A stretch of DNA of 64,000 nucleotides from Bacillus pumilus (GCF_009937765.1 NZ_CP047089.1:3594272-3658271), one strand, 5' to 3'; shown: positions 9,520 to 19,948, counted from the first letter of the stretch. A program made the numbers and translations. The notes: generated by a model from the sequence alone, not told the origin.

Positions 9520-11406
9520 ATGGGTTATGAAGCTGGCAATTATGACGTCATCGTCGTGGGTGCCGGTCATGCTGGGGTTGAGGCTGCTCTTGCTTCTGCA
9601 AGACAGGGCGCTAAAACACTTGTATTGACTATCAACCTCGATATGGTTGCTTTTATGCCATGTAATCCGTCCGTAGGCGGTCCTGCAAAAGGGATTGTCG
9701 TTAGAGAAATTGATGCACTGGGCGGAGAAATGGCACGAAATATAGATAAGACGCATATTCAAATGCGCATGTTGAATACGGGGAAAGGACCTGCTGTTCG
9801 TGCTTTAAGAGCGCAAGCAGACAAGTTCCAATATCAGCATGAAATGAAAAAAACAATGGAAAATGAACCGAACCTGACAATGCTGCAAGGTATGGTGGAT
9901 CATTTAATTGTAAAAGATGATGAATGTAAAGGTGTTGTTACACAAACAGGGGCAAACTATCGTGCGAAGTCTGTTGTATTAACGACGGGAACTTTCTTAA
10001 AAGGTCGCATTATTTTAGGGGATCTATCGTATTCAAGTGGTCCTAATAACCAGCAGCCATCTATCAAATTATCGGATCACCTAGCAGATTTAGGATTCGA
10101 TTTGGTTCGCTTTAAAACAGGAACACCTCCTCGAGTGAATAGTCACTCGATTGACTATAGTAAAACAGAAATTCAACCAGGTGATGACGTTCCGCGGGCG
10201 TTTTCCTATGAAACGGTTGAATATATTACAGACCAACTCCCATGCTGGTTAACATATACAAGTTTAGAAACACATCAAATTATTGATGAGAATCTTCACC
10301 GTTCTCCAATGTATTCAGGTATGATTAAAGGAACTGGTCCTAGATACTGCCCTTCCATTGAAGACAAAGTGGTTCGTTTCAATGACAAACCGAGACATCA
10401 AATTTTCTTAGAGCCAGAAGGTCGTAATACGCAGGAAGTTTATGTTCAAGGATTGTCTACAAGTCTTCCGGAGGATGTACAGCAGCGCATGCTTTCAACC
10501 ATCCCAGGACTCGAGAATGTACAAATGATGAGAGCGGGTTATGCCATTGAGTATGATGCAATTGTGCCTACTCAGTTGTGGCCTACACTCGAGACGAAGA
10601 AAATTTCTGGATTATATACAGCTGGCCAAATTAATGGTACGTCTGGCTATGAGGAAGCAGCAGGTCAAGGAATTATGGCAGGTATTAATGCAGGAAGAAA
10701 AGCATTGGGTAAAGAAGAAGTCATTTTAAGCCGATCTGATGCATATATCGGTGTTCTCATTGATGATCTTGTCACAAAGGGAACAAATGAACCTTACCGT
10801 CTTTTAACATCCCGTGCAGAGTATCGTTTGCTTCTTCGTCATGACAATGCGGATTTAAGATTAACTGAACTTGGCTATCATATTGGATTAATATCTCAAG
10901 AAAGATTCCAAGCATTCCAGCAGAAAAAAGAAGCCATTGAAGCAGAGAAAAAACGTTTATATTCAGTCATCATCAAACCTACAGCTGAGACACAAGAGTT
11001 TATTCGTTCACTTGGTGGAAGTGAGCTGAAGGACGGTATTCGTGCTAGTGATTTGATGAAGCGTCCAGAAATGAACTATGAATCAGTTGTGAGATTAGCT
11101 CCTGCTGAAACTCCGCTTCCTTCTGATGTGTGTGAGCAGGTAGAGATTCAAATTAAATACGAAGGTTATATCGAAAAGTCACTCCAACAAGTTGAAAAGC
11201 TGAAAAAGATGGAGAATAAAAAGATTCCTGATCGTATTGATTATGATGCCATCAAAGGAATTGCAACTGAAGCGAAACAAAAGTTGAAAGAAGTCCGACC
11301 GCTTTCTGTTGCACAGGCTTCTCGTATTTCAGGCGTTAACCCTGCTGATATTTCTATCCTTTTAGTATATTTAGAGCAGGGACGTATTGCGAAGATAGCA
11401 GAATAG
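9520..11406 (+). CDS. mnmG: tRNA uridine-5-carboxymethylaminomethyl synthase subunit MnmG (GidA)
   Basis: FAD-dependent partner of MnmE in wobble-uridine modification. Length is 628 aa, as in B. subtilis. The N-terminal dinucleotide-binding fold has [12 protein letters not shown], the conserved [12 protein letters not shown] block follows, and the C-terminal helical domain ends [21 protein letters not shown] site lies ahead of the ATG. It sits between mnmE and rsmG with short gaps. Confidence 0.98.
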   Translation: MGYEAGNYDVIVVGAGHAGVEAALASARQGAKTLVLTINLDMVAFMPCNPSVGGPAKGIVVREIDALGGEMARNIDKTHIQMRMLNTGKGPAVRALRAQADKFQYQHEMKKTMENEPNLTMLQGMVDHLIVKDDECKGVVTQTGANYRAKSVVLTTGTFLKGRIILGDLSYSSGPNNQQPSIKLSDHLADLGFDLVRFKTGTPPRVNSHSIDYSKTEIQPGDDVPRAFSYETVEYITDQLPCWLTYTSLETHQIIDENLHRSPMYSGMIKGTGPRYCPSIEDKVVRFNDKPRHQIFLEPEGRNTQEVYVQGLSTSLPEDVQQRMLSTIPGLENVQMMRAGYAIEYDAIVPTQLWPTLETKKISGLYTAGQINGTSGYEEAAGQGIMAGINAGRKALGKEEVILSRSDAYIGVLIDDLVTKGTNEPYRLLTSRAEYRLLLRHDNADLRLTELGYHIGLISQERFQAFQQKKEAIEAEKKRLYSVIIKPTAETQEFIRSLGGSELKDGIRASDLMKRPEMNYESVVRLAPAETPLPSDVCEQVEIQIKYEGYIEKSLQQVEKLKKMENKKIPDRIDYDAIKGIATEAKQKLKEVRPLSVAQASRISGVNPADISILLVYLEQGRIAKIAE

Positions 11407-11419
11407 AAAGGATGTCGGC

Positions 11420-12139
11420 ATGAACATTGAACAATTTACAGCAGCACTAGAGGAGAAAGGGATCACTCTTTCTCCTGTGCAGCTTGAACAATTTGAAACT
11501 TACTTCCGCATGCTTGTAGAATGGAACGAGAAAATGAATTTGACGTCCATTACTGAAAAGGAAGAAGTGTATTTAAAGCATTTTTATGATTCCATTTCCG
11601 CATCATTTTTCATTGATTTTCACAAAGTGACGACGATTTGCGATATTGGAGCTGGTGCTGGTTTCCCGAGCATTCCTCTTAAAATTTGCTTCCCTCATCT
11701 ACATGTGACCATTGTTGATTCTCTTCAGAAACGAATTACGTTTCTTAATGAGTTAGCAAAAGGGTTAAACTTACAAGATACTACTTTTTATCATGATCGT
11801 GCGGAGACGTTTGGACAACGTAAGGAAAAGCGTGAAAGCTATGATCTTGTCACTGCTAGAGCAGTTGCGCGTCTATCTGTCTTGAGCGAACTATGTCTCC
11901 CCCTTGTAAAAAAGGAAGGGCTGTTTGTGGCATTAAAAGCATCTGCTGCTGATGAAGAAATGCAAGCAGGGAAAAAAGCCGTTACTGTCCTCGGAGGAGA
12001 GGTTGTTGAAAAGCATTCCTTTGTTCTTCCTTTAGAAGAAAGCGAACGAAACATTATTGTCATTGAAAAGAAAAAGCAAACACCAAAAAAATATCCTAGA
12101 AAACCAGGAACACCTAATAAATCACCAATAGAAGGTTGA
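11420..12139 (+). CDS. rsmG: 16S rRNA m7G527 methyltransferase RsmG (GidB)
   Basis: SAM-dependent methyltransferase that modifies G527 of 16S rRNA; loss gives low-level streptomycin resistance. It is 239 aa, with the SAM loop [13 protein letters not shown] near residue 75 and the VTARAVA motif that follows it in RsmG proteins. The C-terminal tail is rich in lysine and proline ([14 protein letters not shown]), usual for Bacillus. It is last in the mnmE-mnmG-rsmG operon. Confidence 0.97.
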   Translation: MNIEQFTAALEEKGITLSPVQLEQFETYFRMLVEWNEKMNLTSITEKEEVYLKHFYDSISASFFIDFHKVTTICDIGAGAGFPSIPLKICFPHLHVTIVDSLQKRITFLNELAKGLNLQDTTFYHDRAETFGQRKEKRESYDLVTARAVARLSVLSELCLPLVKKEGLFVALKASAADEEMQAGKKAVTVLGGEVVEKHSFVLPLEESERNIIVIEKKKQTPKKYPRKPGTPNKSPIEG

Positions 12140-12244
12140 TCATGTAAAAGGTCGGTTTTTCTTCAATATTTAAGATTTTACAGAAGGAAAAAACATGAGA
12201 AAATAGAATTATAAAAAGGTAGTTTTTAAAGGTGGTGTAGGTTC

Positions 12245-13120
12245 ATGAAGCATTCACTCTCACGCTTCTTCGGGCTTGGTGACAAAGAACATCCTGAGCG
12301 TGAAACCGAAATAGAGGCAGAGATTGCTGAGCATGATACATTAAAGGAAGAGATACAGGAGCTCCCGGTTGACACAATTATGCCAAACCGTTTTCAGCCA
12401 CGCACCATTTTTTCAGAAGAAAAGATACATGAGCTGGCCACGACGATTCATACCCATGGCATTATTCAACCTATTGTCGTCAGACCGACAGAAGAAGAAG
12501 GAAAATATGAACTGATCGCCGGTGAAAGACGATGGAGAGCGGTACAGACTCTTCAATGGGAGAAAATCCCCGCTATTATAAAAGATTTTACTGATACGGA
12601 AACGGCATCTGTCGCATTGATTGAAAATTTGCAAAGAGAAGAGCTGTCTGCTATTGAAGAGGCTCATGCCTATGCACGTCTTTTAGAGCTTCATGATTTA
12701 ACACAGGAAGCGCTTGCTCAGCGTTTAGGTAAGGGACAATCTACTGTTGCAAACAAACTTAGACTTTTAAAGTTGCCTGAAGAGGTACAACAAGCCATTT
12801 TAGAGAAAAAAATCTCTGAAAGGCATGCACGTTCACTTGTACCCCTAAAGCTTCCAGAATTACAAATCGCACTCTTGCAGGAAATCATCGAAAAGCAGCT
12901 GAATGTAAAACAGACTGAAGAGCGTGTAGTGAAAATGCTTGAACAAAAAACAGATCGCAAACCGAGGCCAAAACGTAAGGCGTTTAGTCGTGATACACGA
13001 ATTGCGATGAATACCATTCGTCAGTCTCTCCATATGGTAGAAGACAGCGGGCTTAAAATAAATACCGAGGAAGAAGAATTTGAGGAATATATCCAATTAA
13101 CAATTCGGATTCCTAAATAG
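12245..13120 (+). CDS. noc: nucleoid occlusion protein Noc
   Basis: ParB-family CTPase clamp that binds its own DNA sites and the membrane to stop the septum forming over the nucleoid. Length is 291 aa. The N-terminus ([11 protein letters not shown]) is the amphipathic membrane-targeting helix. The ParB CTP-binding motif GERRWRA and the helix-turn-helix [21 protein letters not shown] are present. It is a paralogue of spo0J located 2 kb downstream; the N-terminal helix and gene position identify it as Noc rather than ParB. Confidence 0.96.
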   Translation: MKHSLSRFFGLGDKEHPERETEIEAEIAEHDTLKEEIQELPVDTIMPNRFQPRTIFSEEKIHELATTIHTHGIIQPIVVRPTEEEGKYELIAGERRWRAVQTLQWEKIPAIIKDFTDTETASVALIENLQREELSAIEEAHAYARLLELHDLTQEALAQRLGKGQSTVANKLRLLKLPEEVQQAILEKKISERHARSLVPLKLPELQIALLQEIIEKQLNVKQTEERVVKMLEQKTDRKPRPKRKAFSRDTRIAMNTIRQSLHMVEDSGLKINTEEEEFEEYIQLTIRIPK

Positions 13121-13156
13121 AAAAAAGCTGATGAGAGCCACTCGTCAGCTTTTTTT
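13121..13156 (+). terminator. intrinsic terminator after noc
   Basis: Stem AAAAAAGCTGATGAG/CTCGTCAGCTTTTTTT directly after the noc stop, with a clear T tract. Confidence 0.9.
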
Positions 13157-13238
13157 ATTGATTCTACATTATATTTACTTATTATTCATAAATTGGTAGA
13201 ATATGATTTTCATAGAGGGAAGGAGGTGACATAACTCG

Positions 13239-14063
13239 ATGAAAATGAAAAAGATGAATCTTGTTATTATTTGTTATTTACTGTTTTCTTTTTCTCTTTT
13301 TACAAATGAAACAACCATATTTGCTGTGAACTCGCCAACGATTGCTCCAGATGAAAGCCCGCTGACCAAAAAAGAACTGAACGTTCTGAAGAAACAAGGT
13401 GTTGTTTCAAAAGAGATCACGTTAGATCAATTAAATCATGAACATGAGTCTCAGGACGACACTATTGACTTGATTTCAGCTGGCGATCATTTGAAAGATT
13501 ATGGCTTACAACAAAACAAGCAGGATGAGTTTGTGACGGATGAAAAGCCTCACACCATCAAGCACCTTTTAGGAAGGCCGTATCCTGGTACCAATATTAT
13601 GCCTAAAAAAGGGGATATCTTGGTGACAAACACTGATGCTGTGAAGGGTATCGTTGGACATGCAGGTATCGTCATTAATGAGGAAAGTTTTGCTTCTATT
13701 CCCGGGTTTCGACAGCATCCTCAGCTTGATTCCATTCTTAACTGGTTTCGCTATAATGCCAACACAAAGGTCATTCGGATTAATCAAAAGGAAACAGCAG
13801 ACCTGGCAGGGGAATGGGCGCGTGATTATGTGAAAGCTCATCCAACTGCTCGATACTCCATCACTATGTCCATTCAATCACTGGATCCGACCTATTGTTC
13901 AAAGATTGTGTGGCAGGCCTATGCCAAAACAGGCGATGCTGTAGGTCATGCGACATTTACCATTAAGACACCCTATGGATTCTTAAAAAAGAGAAGCTAC
14001 AAAACGGTGATCCCTAAGATCATTGTGAACGAAGGCCGAACAATCGGTGGATTACAATTTTGA
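13239..14063 (+). CDS. secreted papain-like (YiiX/NlpC-P60 superfamily) protein
   Basis: 274 aa with an N-terminal signal peptide (residues 1-~30) and no other membrane segment. The central part reads as a permuted papain-like fold: KGDILVTNTD, then GHAGIVI with the likely catalytic His, and near residue 215 PTYCSKIVWQAY with the likely catalytic Cys. This order (His before Cys) is typical of YiiX-type permuted NlpC/P60 proteins, which act on peptidoglycan peptides or lipid-linked amides. The region from 30 to 110 has no recognised domain. It stands alone between two terminators, between noc and soj, where B. subtilis has the unrelated yyaB. The substrate is unknown. Confidence 0.7.
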   Translation: MKMKKMNLVIICYLLFSFSLFTNETTIFAVNSPTIAPDESPLTKKELNVLKKQGVVSKEITLDQLNHEHESQDDTIDLISAGDHLKDYGLQQNKQDEFVTDEKPHTIKHLLGRPYPGTNIMPKKGDILVTNTDAVKGIVGHAGIVINEESFASIPGFRQHPQLDSILNWFRYNANTKVIRINQKETADLAGEWARDYVKAHPTARYSITMSIQSLDPTYCSKIVWQAYAKTGDAVGHATFTIKTPYGFLKKRSYKTVIPKIIVNEGRTIGGLQF

Positions 14064-14069
14064 TAGATG

Positions 14070-14099
14070 CCCTCACTTTTGATGCAAGTGAGGGTTTTT
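14070..14099 (+). terminator. intrinsic terminator
   Basis: Stem CCCTCACTT/AAGTGAGGG followed by five T, just after the papain-like gene. Confidence 0.85.
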
Positions 14100-14296
14100 C
14101 ATATTGATTTTTTCTTCAATAGTTATATTGATATATTTTTTACTGTGTTTAAATTCGTTTTTTCATGTGCGAAAATAGAGATTTGCTGACGAATATATAA
14201 TGGAGAAACAAAAAAAGCAAACGTTTCATACTTTTTTTGATAGAATAGGAAGTATGAATGAATGAGAAACTTGTTAAGTTGAAAGTGGGTGTCATC

Positions 14297-15058
14297 GTGG
14301 GAAAAATCATAGCGATTACCAACCAGAAGGGCGGCGTCGGGAAGACGACAACTTCTGTTAATTTGAGTGCGTGTTTAGCATACATAGGTAAACGAGTGTT
14401 GTTAGTTGATATTGATCCGCAGGGTAATGCCACGAGTGGTATTGGGATTGAGAAGGCCGACGTAGAAAAGTGCGTGTACGATATTTTAGTTGATGATGCA
14501 GATGTTCTTGATGTGATTAAGACGACAGAGGTCGAAAATCTCGATGTCATTCCTGCGACGATACAACTTGCAGGGGCTGAAATAGAGCTTGTGCCTACGA
14601 TTTCACGAGAAGTGAGATTGAAGAGAGCACTTGAGTCTGTTAAGCAAAATTATGATTATATGATTATTGACTGCCCGCCATCACTCGGATTACTGACGAT
14701 TAATGCGTTAACCGCATCCGATTCCGTTTTAATTCCGGTACAGTGTGAATATTATGCGCTTGAAGGATTGAGCCAATTATTAAACACTGTTCGTCTCGTG
14801 CAGAAACATTTAAATACGGATCTTGCCATTGAAGGTGTATTGCTGACAATGCTTGATGCACGAACAAATCTTGGGATTCAAGTCATCGAAGAAGTGAAGA
14901 AATACTTCAGAGATAAGGTCTATCAGACCGTGATTCCGCGAAATGTAAGACTGAGTGAAGCGCCTAGTCATGGGAAACCGATTATCTTGTATGATCCACG
15001 TTCAAGAGGTGCAGATGTCTATTTAGACTTAGCAAAGGAAGTGGATGCGAATGGCTAA
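14297..15058 (+). CDS. soj: chromosome partitioning ATPase Soj (ParA)
   Basis: Walker-type ATPase that works with Spo0J on origin segregation and regulates DnaA. A GTG start at 14297 gives 253 aa beginning [10 protein letters not shown], matching B. subtilis Soj; the frame extends upstream to 14258 without homology. The deviant Walker [10 protein letters not shown] lies at residues 11-19, followed by [11 protein letters not shown]. The last 8 bases overlap spo0J, so the two are translationally coupled. Confidence 0.98.
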   Translation: MGKIIAITNQKGGVGKTTTSVNLSACLAYIGKRVLLVDIDPQGNATSGIGIEKADVEKCVYDILVDDADVLDVIKTTEVENLDVIPATIQLAGAEIELVPTISREVRLKRALESVKQNYDYMIIDCPPSLGLLTINALTASDSVLIPVQCEYYALEGLSQLLNTVRLVQKHLNTDLAIEGVLLTMLDARTNLGIQVIEEVKKYFRDKVYQTVIPRNVRLSEAPSHGKPIILYDPRSRGADVYLDLAKEVDANG

Positions 15059-15905
15059 AGGTCTTGGAAAGGGTATTAATGCACTATTTAACACTGTAGA
15101 TTCAAATGAAGAAACGGTTGAAGAAATCAAAATAAAGGATTTGCGTCCGAACCCATATCAGCCAAGGAAAACGTTTGATGAAGATGCATTGTCTGATCTG
15201 AAAGAATCTATTCAGCAGCATGGTGTGTTACAGCCGATCATTGTCCGCAAATCGATTAAAGGATATGACATTGTAGCAGGTGAACGTCGTTTCCGTGCAG
15301 CTCAACAAGCTGGTCTGACAACGATTCCTGCGATCGTCCGAGAATTTTCAGAAACGCTGATGAGAGAAATTGCCCTTTTAGAAAACTTGCAACGAGAGGA
15401 TTTATCTCCATTAGAAGAAGCGGAAGCCTATGCTTCCTTGCTAGATCACCTAAGTGTGACGCAAGAAGAATTAGCGAAGCGATTAGGGAAGAGCAGACCG
15501 CATATTGCGAATCATCTCCGCCTTTTGACTTTACCGGATGAAGTACAAAAGCTGATTGCAGATGGTACGTTATCGATGGGACATGGAAGAACCTTGCTTA
15601 GCTTGAAAAACAAAAATAAGCTGGCGCCATTGGTAAAGAAAATCGTGGACGAGGGATTAAACGTACGTCAGGTTGAGAAACTTGTTCAGCAGTTAAACGA
15701 AAATGTTCCACGTGAAACAAAGAAAAAAGAAGCACCAAAGGATCGAGTGTTGAAAGAAAGAGAGTCTTTCTTACAAAACTACTTTGGCACTTCAGTGTCG
15801 ATCAAGAAACAGAAGAAAAAAGGAAAAATAGAGATTGAATTTCTCTCCAACGAAGATTTAGAAAGAATCCTCGAATTGCTTTCTACGAGAGAATCATCAG
15901 AGTGA
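15051..15905 (+). CDS. spo0J: chromosome partitioning protein Spo0J (ParB)
   Basis: CTP-dependent DNA clamp that loads at parS sites, recruits SMC to the origin and antagonises Soj. From ATG 15051 it is 284 aa starting [13 protein letters not shown]. It has the CTP motif GERRFRAA, the helix-turn-helix [21 protein letters not shown] and a C-terminal dimer domain ([18 protein letters not shown]). A perfect parS lies inside the gene at 15704-15719. Confidence 0.98.
   Translation: MAKGLGKGINALFNTVDSNEETVEEIKIKDLRPNPYQPRKTFDEDALSDLKESIQQHGVLQPIIVRKSIKGYDIVAGERRFRAAQQAGLTTIPAIVREFSETLMREIALLENLQREDLSPLEEAEAYASLLDHLSVTQEELAKRLGKSRPHIANHLRLLTLPDEVQKLIADGTLSMGHGRTLLSLKNKNKLAPLVKKIVDEGLNVRQVEKLVQQLNENVPRETKKKEAPKDRVLKERESFLQNYFGTSVSIKKQKKKGKIEIEFLSNEDLERILELLSTRESSE
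15704..15719. promoter_or_regulatory. parS: parS site inside spo0J
   Basis: TGTTCCACGTGAAACA, a perfect 16-base palindromic parS. The same site is found inside spo0J of B. subtilis. Confidence 0.98.
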
Positions 15906-15934
15906 CCATCTTGATACGAGATGGTCTTTTTTAT
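15904..15934. terminator. terminator between convergent spo0J and yyaC
   Basis: Stem GACCATC/GATGGTC followed by six T on the + strand; it serves spo0J and abuts the yyaC stop. Confidence 0.85.
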
Positions 15935-16557
15935 ATTCTCCCAGTGATATTTTGAATAGGAGCAAAGAGAGAACGACTTTTTTCTCTTGTCCAATCCATT
16001 TGATCAATATGAGATAGACTTTCAGAAAGTGTATTGGCCATAGACATGACAAGATGAAGGCGTGTGTTTTGGAGAACGAAGTATTCCATAAAGCCGCTCA
16101 CATTGACGATCCCATTAATATGAATATCTCCTACCTCTGGCAGCTCTTTTTGTACACCCGCTCCAGGCTTTAACGGTCCATCGCCAATTTGGAAGGAGCC
16201 TACACTTTTCACTCTTCCTAAACAGGCATCAATTGCTACAATAAATGGATGTTTATGAGCTTGTTCAATTTCAGCAAGCTTTTCTTTTAAATTAACCGCA
16301 TGAACTGGGTCAGAGAGCGTTCCATATACATGAAGCTTTTTCAAATCAAGACCTGAAAGCTTTGTACCAACAAGTGGACCTAGAGAGTCGCCAGTTGAGC
16401 GGTCTGTTCCAATACAAACGATGGCAACGGGTCTTTTTCCTGCTTTCTGAAGATGCGAGAATAAAATACTTTTAAGCTGTTGAATGGCGTTTGTATCCGT
16501 ATGGGACACGTATTCTTTCACCCTATTTCTAAAAAAAAGACCGTTCTTGCTATTCAT
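15931..16557 (-). CDS. yyaC: sporulation-associated protein YyaC (DUF1256, GPR-like)
   Basis: 208 aa from ATG 16557, behind AAGGAAGTGAG; B. subtilis YyaC is 205 aa. It belongs to the DUF1256 family, which shares the fold of the spore protease GPR. Visible signatures are the GTDRSTGDSLGP loop early on and the FIVAIDACLG and HINGIVNVSG segments. It is convergent with spo0J, as in B. subtilis. Enzymatic activity has not been shown for this family as far as I know. Confidence 0.9.
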   Translation of the reverse strand: MNSKNGLFFRNRVKEYVSHTDTNAIQQLKSILFSHLQKAGKRPVAIVCIGTDRSTGDSLGPLVGTKLSGLDLKKLHVYGTLSDPVHAVNLKEKLAEIEQAHKHPFIVAIDACLGRVKSVGSFQIGDGPLKPGAGVQKELPEVGDIHINGIVNVSGFMEYFVLQNTRLHLVMSMANTLSESLSHIDQMDWTREKSRSLFAPIQNITGRI

Positions 16558-16635
16558 AGGTCTCACTTCCTTGTCATAGTAGTTAGTAACAGTATACGGA
16601 AACAAGCTTAATTCTATACCTATGAGGTGATGATT

Positions 16636-17685
16636 GTGTGGAAGGCTGGTTCAAGGTGGACGCTTTTAATTTTAGGAAGCTTAATAGGAGCGGGGTATGC
16701 TTCCGGCCAAGAAATTTGGCAGTTTTTTGGCATTGATAGTGGACTAGCCATTCTACTGTTTACATTGATGTTCATGCTGTCTACCTATGTGGTGTTAAAA
16801 ATTAGTTATGAGGTACGTGCCGATCACTTTGTGCCAGTGCTAGAGCGGCTTGTCGGTCCATGGCTGGCTAAAGTGTATGACGTTTTAATTGTCCTTTATT
16901 TATTCACGACAACGACAGTCATGATTGCCGGTGGTGGGGTGACGCTAGAGATGTATCATGTGCCATTTTGGGTGGGTATCGGTGCCTTTTGTCTATTTTC
17001 ATTTATGATTTTTTTCTGGGATGTGAAAGGGCTCTTATCTGTGAATGCTTTCATTATACCAATTTTGGTGGCGGGGCTCATCTATGCGTTTGTTTTTTAT
17101 TATATGAACCATGATCATATGTGGCGGATTGATTTTGGACAGCAGTACAATTGGCCTGCCAGTATTGTCTTTGCTTCTTTGAATATATTATCTGTGGTCG
17201 CAGTGCTGTCTTCGGTTGGGAAAGAAATGAAGGGACTTGGAGAGGCAAAAGTGGCGAGTATATTAAGTGGTCTGATTTTTGGGGTTATCTCGTACGTGTA
17301 TAACGAAATACTGGTTGATATTTCTGGGAGCCTATCAGCAGAAGGCATTCCCTTGTTTACAGTATTAGAAGGAGCGCCAACATCATTGTTTGTTTTTATG
17401 ACCGTTGTCCTTTGTCTAGCCATTTATACGACGACAGCGGCAGGTTTATTTGGTTTATCCAGCCGAATGCTCTCTTTTGTACCATTGCCTCGATGGTTGG
17501 TGGTGCTCATAATGCTTCTTTTAATGGCGCCTTTGACATCTCTTGGGTTTGCCGATTTGATTGCTTTCTTGTATCCAATATATAGCTTGCTGAATCTGTA
17601 TTTGCTTGTCTGTTTAATGCTATATCCGATTTTAAGTAAAAAGATATTTTCTCACCCTAAAAATTATATTGATAAAATAAAATAA
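16636..17685 (+). CDS. YkvI-family polytopic membrane protein (APC/LeuT-fold transporter-like)
   Basis: About 349 aa with roughly ten hydrophobic segments. The first, LLILGSLIGAGYASGQEIWQFF, has the unwound-helix glycine pattern of LeuT/APC-fold transporters and matches the YkvI family of Bacillus. GTG at 16636 has the best spacing to GAGGTGA; ATG at 16630 or GTG at 16627 are possible. The substrate is unknown. The gene is divergent from yyaC and convergent with the next unknown gene; B. subtilis has different genes here, so the locus is variable. Confidence 0.65.
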   Translation: MWKAGSRWTLLILGSLIGAGYASGQEIWQFFGIDSGLAILLFTLMFMLSTYVVLKISYEVRADHFVPVLERLVGPWLAKVYDVLIVLYLFTTTTVMIAGGGVTLEMYHVPFWVGIGAFCLFSFMIFFWDVKGLLSVNAFIIPILVAGLIYAFVFYYMNHDHMWRIDFGQQYNWPASIVFASLNILSVVAVLSSVGKEMKGLGEAKVASILSGLIFGVISYVYNEILVDISGSLSAEGIPLFTVLEGAPTSLFVFMTVVLCLAIYTTTAAGLFGLSSRMLSFVPLPRWLVVLIMLLLMAPLTSLGFADLIAFLYPIYSLLNLYLLVCLMLYPILSKKIFSHPKNYIDKIK

Positions 17686-17690
17686 GCACC

Positions 17691-17715
17691 TCTCTTTGGC
17701 AGAGCTGTGCTTATT
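17691..17715. terminator. bidirectional terminator
   Basis: Stem AATAAGCAC/GTGCTTATT between the convergent YkvI-like gene and the 136-aa gene; T runs exist on both strands. Confidence 0.75.
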
Positions 17716-18121
17716 TTATACGAATAGAATCAATGGCTTCTTTGATATCATCATAGACTGGCATTTGCTTAAGACGCTGAAGGCGTTCTTCTAGTTCTGA
17801 AATGGCTTGTCCTTTTAAGTGCTGAGAGATGTGTTGTTTGACAATGGTCGTCTGGTTGATCATGTCTTCTGTTTTAGACAATTGATACTCCAAGTGCACG
17901 CGAGTGTTTGCTAATTCGTCATGCAGTCGCATTTTGAGCAGCCGTTTTAGATCCTTTCGCTGTCCTTCTCTTCGTATGGCCTGAATGGCGGCTATCTCTT
18001 CTGGGGACTGCGTTTGTGTTTGTGGTGCTGATTGATTTTCAAATACAGACATGGAGCGGCGGGCACTCACATTTTGCAAGAAACGCTGGGCGTCACTAGG
18101 AGGTTTATTTTGATTGATCAT
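17711..18121 (-). CDS. small helical protein of unknown function, partner of the lipase-like gene
   Basis: 136 aa, not recognised. The N-terminal 40 residues are polar and low-complexity (FENQSAPQTQTQSPEE). The rest is predicted helical and charged (RKDLKRLLKMRLHDELANT, then ELEERLQRLKQ), so a coiled coil is likely. There is no signal peptide and no membrane segment. A good AAAGGAG site precedes the ATG. It starts 15 bases after the 439-aa lipase-like gene on the same strand, so the two form an operon. The pairing could be a secreted effector with a helper, but this is inference. Confidence 0.6.
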   Translation of the reverse strand: MINQNKPPSDAQRFLQNVSARRSMSVFENQSAPQTQTQSPEEIAAIQAIRREGQRKDLKRLLKMRLHDELANTRVHLEYQLSKTEDMINQTTIVKQHISQHLKGQAISELEERLQRLKQMPVYDDIKEAIDSIRIK

Positions 18122-18136
18122 GCGGCGACTCCTTTC

Positions 18137-19456
18137 TTAATGAATACCCATTTGCATCGCAAGGCGCCTATCTGCCTTGGCGTAATCATCACCCATTGTG
18201 TACATATGTCTTGAAAGGGTAGAAAGTTCTTGTTCGTAATCTCTCAAGGTATACAGGGCATTCAGTTGTTTTTCATGTGAATAAAAGGAGGAATGAGGTT
18301 GTTCCATCCTCACTTCTTCTACTAGTGCTTCCACATCACTTGGACTTAATAAATCATAGTGACCAAAGCCGACGAGTCCTTTGAGCTCTTGTTTTACATG
18401 CTGGACGGCGTCTTTTACACTTTCATCGATCCCATCAATTTTATCAAATATAGTGTGTACTTCATGATCAATCACACTTTGGAGATCGTAGGATGAATTT
18501 TTCAGTAAATGGGATTTTATGATAATTTCTAGACCGCTTTGTGCATATGCACGTCCAGAATGGATTTCTTGCAACAGCATGGCTGTAAAACTTGTATTAT
18601 GATCAAGTTGTTCATCTAAAATCCGGGCAGATCCATCTTTGTGGAATGAATATCCATTTTCTTTTAAGCTCCCAGAAATTAGAGCTAAAAAAGCATTTGT
18701 ATCAAAGGATTCGTTCCATTCTATATTCATAGACGCAAAAGCTGATTTTAAAAAGGTGTCAATTTCTCTTTGTTTATATTTAACCGATTCTTGGACGGCG
18801 CCTTGTCGCTGTGGCGGTACGGTGTACTTAACTTGACCAACTCCATGATCATGACGATTGAGTAAACCTACATAATGACTAGGTTGAATATATTCAGTCA
18901 AGACCCGTGTATAATCACCTTGCTGCGCTTTCTCCTGAATCGAAGGCGCCAGACTGCTCCAAATATTGGGGCTATCAAAGGTGATGGCTTTTTTGACAGC
19001 TGGTTGTTCTGTTGCAACATAAGCACAAACAGCACCGGCAAGGGCTTGTCCAGTGAGATAAATACCTGCATTGGGGTGCTTCTGACTGATTTGCTCTATG
19101 TACTCCTTCCCTTTATAAAAGACATGATCTTGATTGCTATCAAGGGACTTCCTTTGAATGGGATAGGCATAATCTGTTTTAAGCAATGACTGTGCCGCGG
19201 TGTGTACATCTTGTGGCGAGGTCACCGGCATTTGATTTGGCATTGGACAGTGAAAAGCGACGATGAACTCATCTGCTTTCTCCGGCTGCATCGTTAAACC
19301 ATATAATTGATGATCGACCTTGAGAAAATCATGGACAGTGAGCGTTTGTTGACCTATTTCTATCGTATGGTGCTGCTGGTAATGATCTATGTTTCCAGCA
19401 TGATCGGATATGATTTTATATTCTTTATCAGTTAATCTATCCTTTCGATTGACCAT
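18137..19456 (-). CDS. lipase-like alpha/beta-hydrolase protein lacking the nucleophile elbow
   Basis: 439 aa from ATG 19456 (GAGGGAG site). The N-terminal half resembles class-3-lipase-like proteins: near residue 165 the string YLTGQALAGAVCAYVA aligns with the usual TGHSLGGALA elbow, followed by the DSPNIW-type continuation. The catalytic Ser is Ala and the neighbouring His is Gln, so a normal Ser hydrolase mechanism is not possible there. The C-terminal half (residues about 220-439) is helical and charged. There is no signal peptide. It may correspond to the uncharacterised DUF6792-like lipase-fold proteins of Bacillus, but I cannot confirm that. It is followed by a small helical gene in the same operon. 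Confidence 0.6.
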   Translation of the reverse strand: MVNRKDRLTDKEYKIISDHAGNIDHYQQHHTIEIGQQTLTVHDFLKVDHQLYGLTMQPEKADEFIVAFHCPMPNQMPVTSPQDVHTAAQSLLKTDYAYPIQRKSLDSNQDHVFYKGKEYIEQISQKHPNAGIYLTGQALAGAVCAYVATEQPAVKKAITFDSPNIWSSLAPSIQEKAQQGDYTRVLTEYIQPSHYVGLLNRHDHGVGQVKYTVPPQRQGAVQESVKYKQREIDTFLKSAFASMNIEWNESFDTNAFLALISGSLKENGYSFHKDGSARILDEQLDHNTSFTAMLLQEIHSGRAYAQSGLEIIIKSHLLKNSSYDLQSVIDHEVHTIFDKIDGIDESVKDAVQHVKQELKGLVGFGHYDLLSPSDVEALVEEVRMEQPHSSFYSHEKQLNALYTLRDYEQELSTLSRHMYTMGDDYAKADRRLAMQMGIH

Positions 19457-19741
19457 CGTACCTGCTCCCTCACATAACATTTATGCAGATATCATAAATC
19501 AAAAAATATGGAAAAACCACAGCGTTCTACCAAGAAAAACCTTTTGGCCTACAGTGTTTGTGACAATATTGAAAAAAAGCGGAGTTTAAGTAACTATTGG
19601 TCACAAATAAAATGATCTAAAAGAAGGGTTTTTTCTATAAACAAGAATAGGAGAAAAAGGGTCTTTGCTTTGTGCATTGCTCTTCATCGTCGTTTTTTTG
19701 TACAATAGATTCAATGAAGTGAGCAAGAGAGGTGTAAGCTG

Positions 19742-19948
19742 ATGGCAGACAAAGCGTTTGGGTTACATGACGTCGTTGAAATGAAGAAACCCCATCCATG
19801 TGGTGTCAATCGGTGGAAAGTGATTCGATTGGGCATGGATATTCGCATTAAATGTGAAGGCTGCGGGCATAGCGTCATGATTCCCAGAAGAGACTTTGAA
19901 CGAAAAATGAAGAAAATTCTCGTCAAGCATGAGGAGCCAACTGCTTAA
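19742..19948 (+). CDS. yyzM: DUF951 protein YyzM
   Basis: 68-residue DUF951 protein. Family marks are DVVEMKKPHPCGVNRW, then IRIKCEGCGHSVMIPRRDFERK with the Cys-x2-Cys pair. A GAGAGGTG site precedes the ATG. It is widely found just upstream of ychF in Firmicutes; the role is unknown, and the cysteines suggest a small zinc site. Confidence 0.9.
   Translation: MADKAFGLHDVVEMKKPHPCGVNRWKVIRLGMDIRIKCEGCGHSVMIPRRDFERKMKKILVKHEEPTA

Noticed and set aside
13695-13704. CCCGGG cores (also 33103, 56925) as Noc-binding sites
   Set aside because: The flanks do not match the ATTTCCCGGGAAAT consensus on both sides, so I do not call them.
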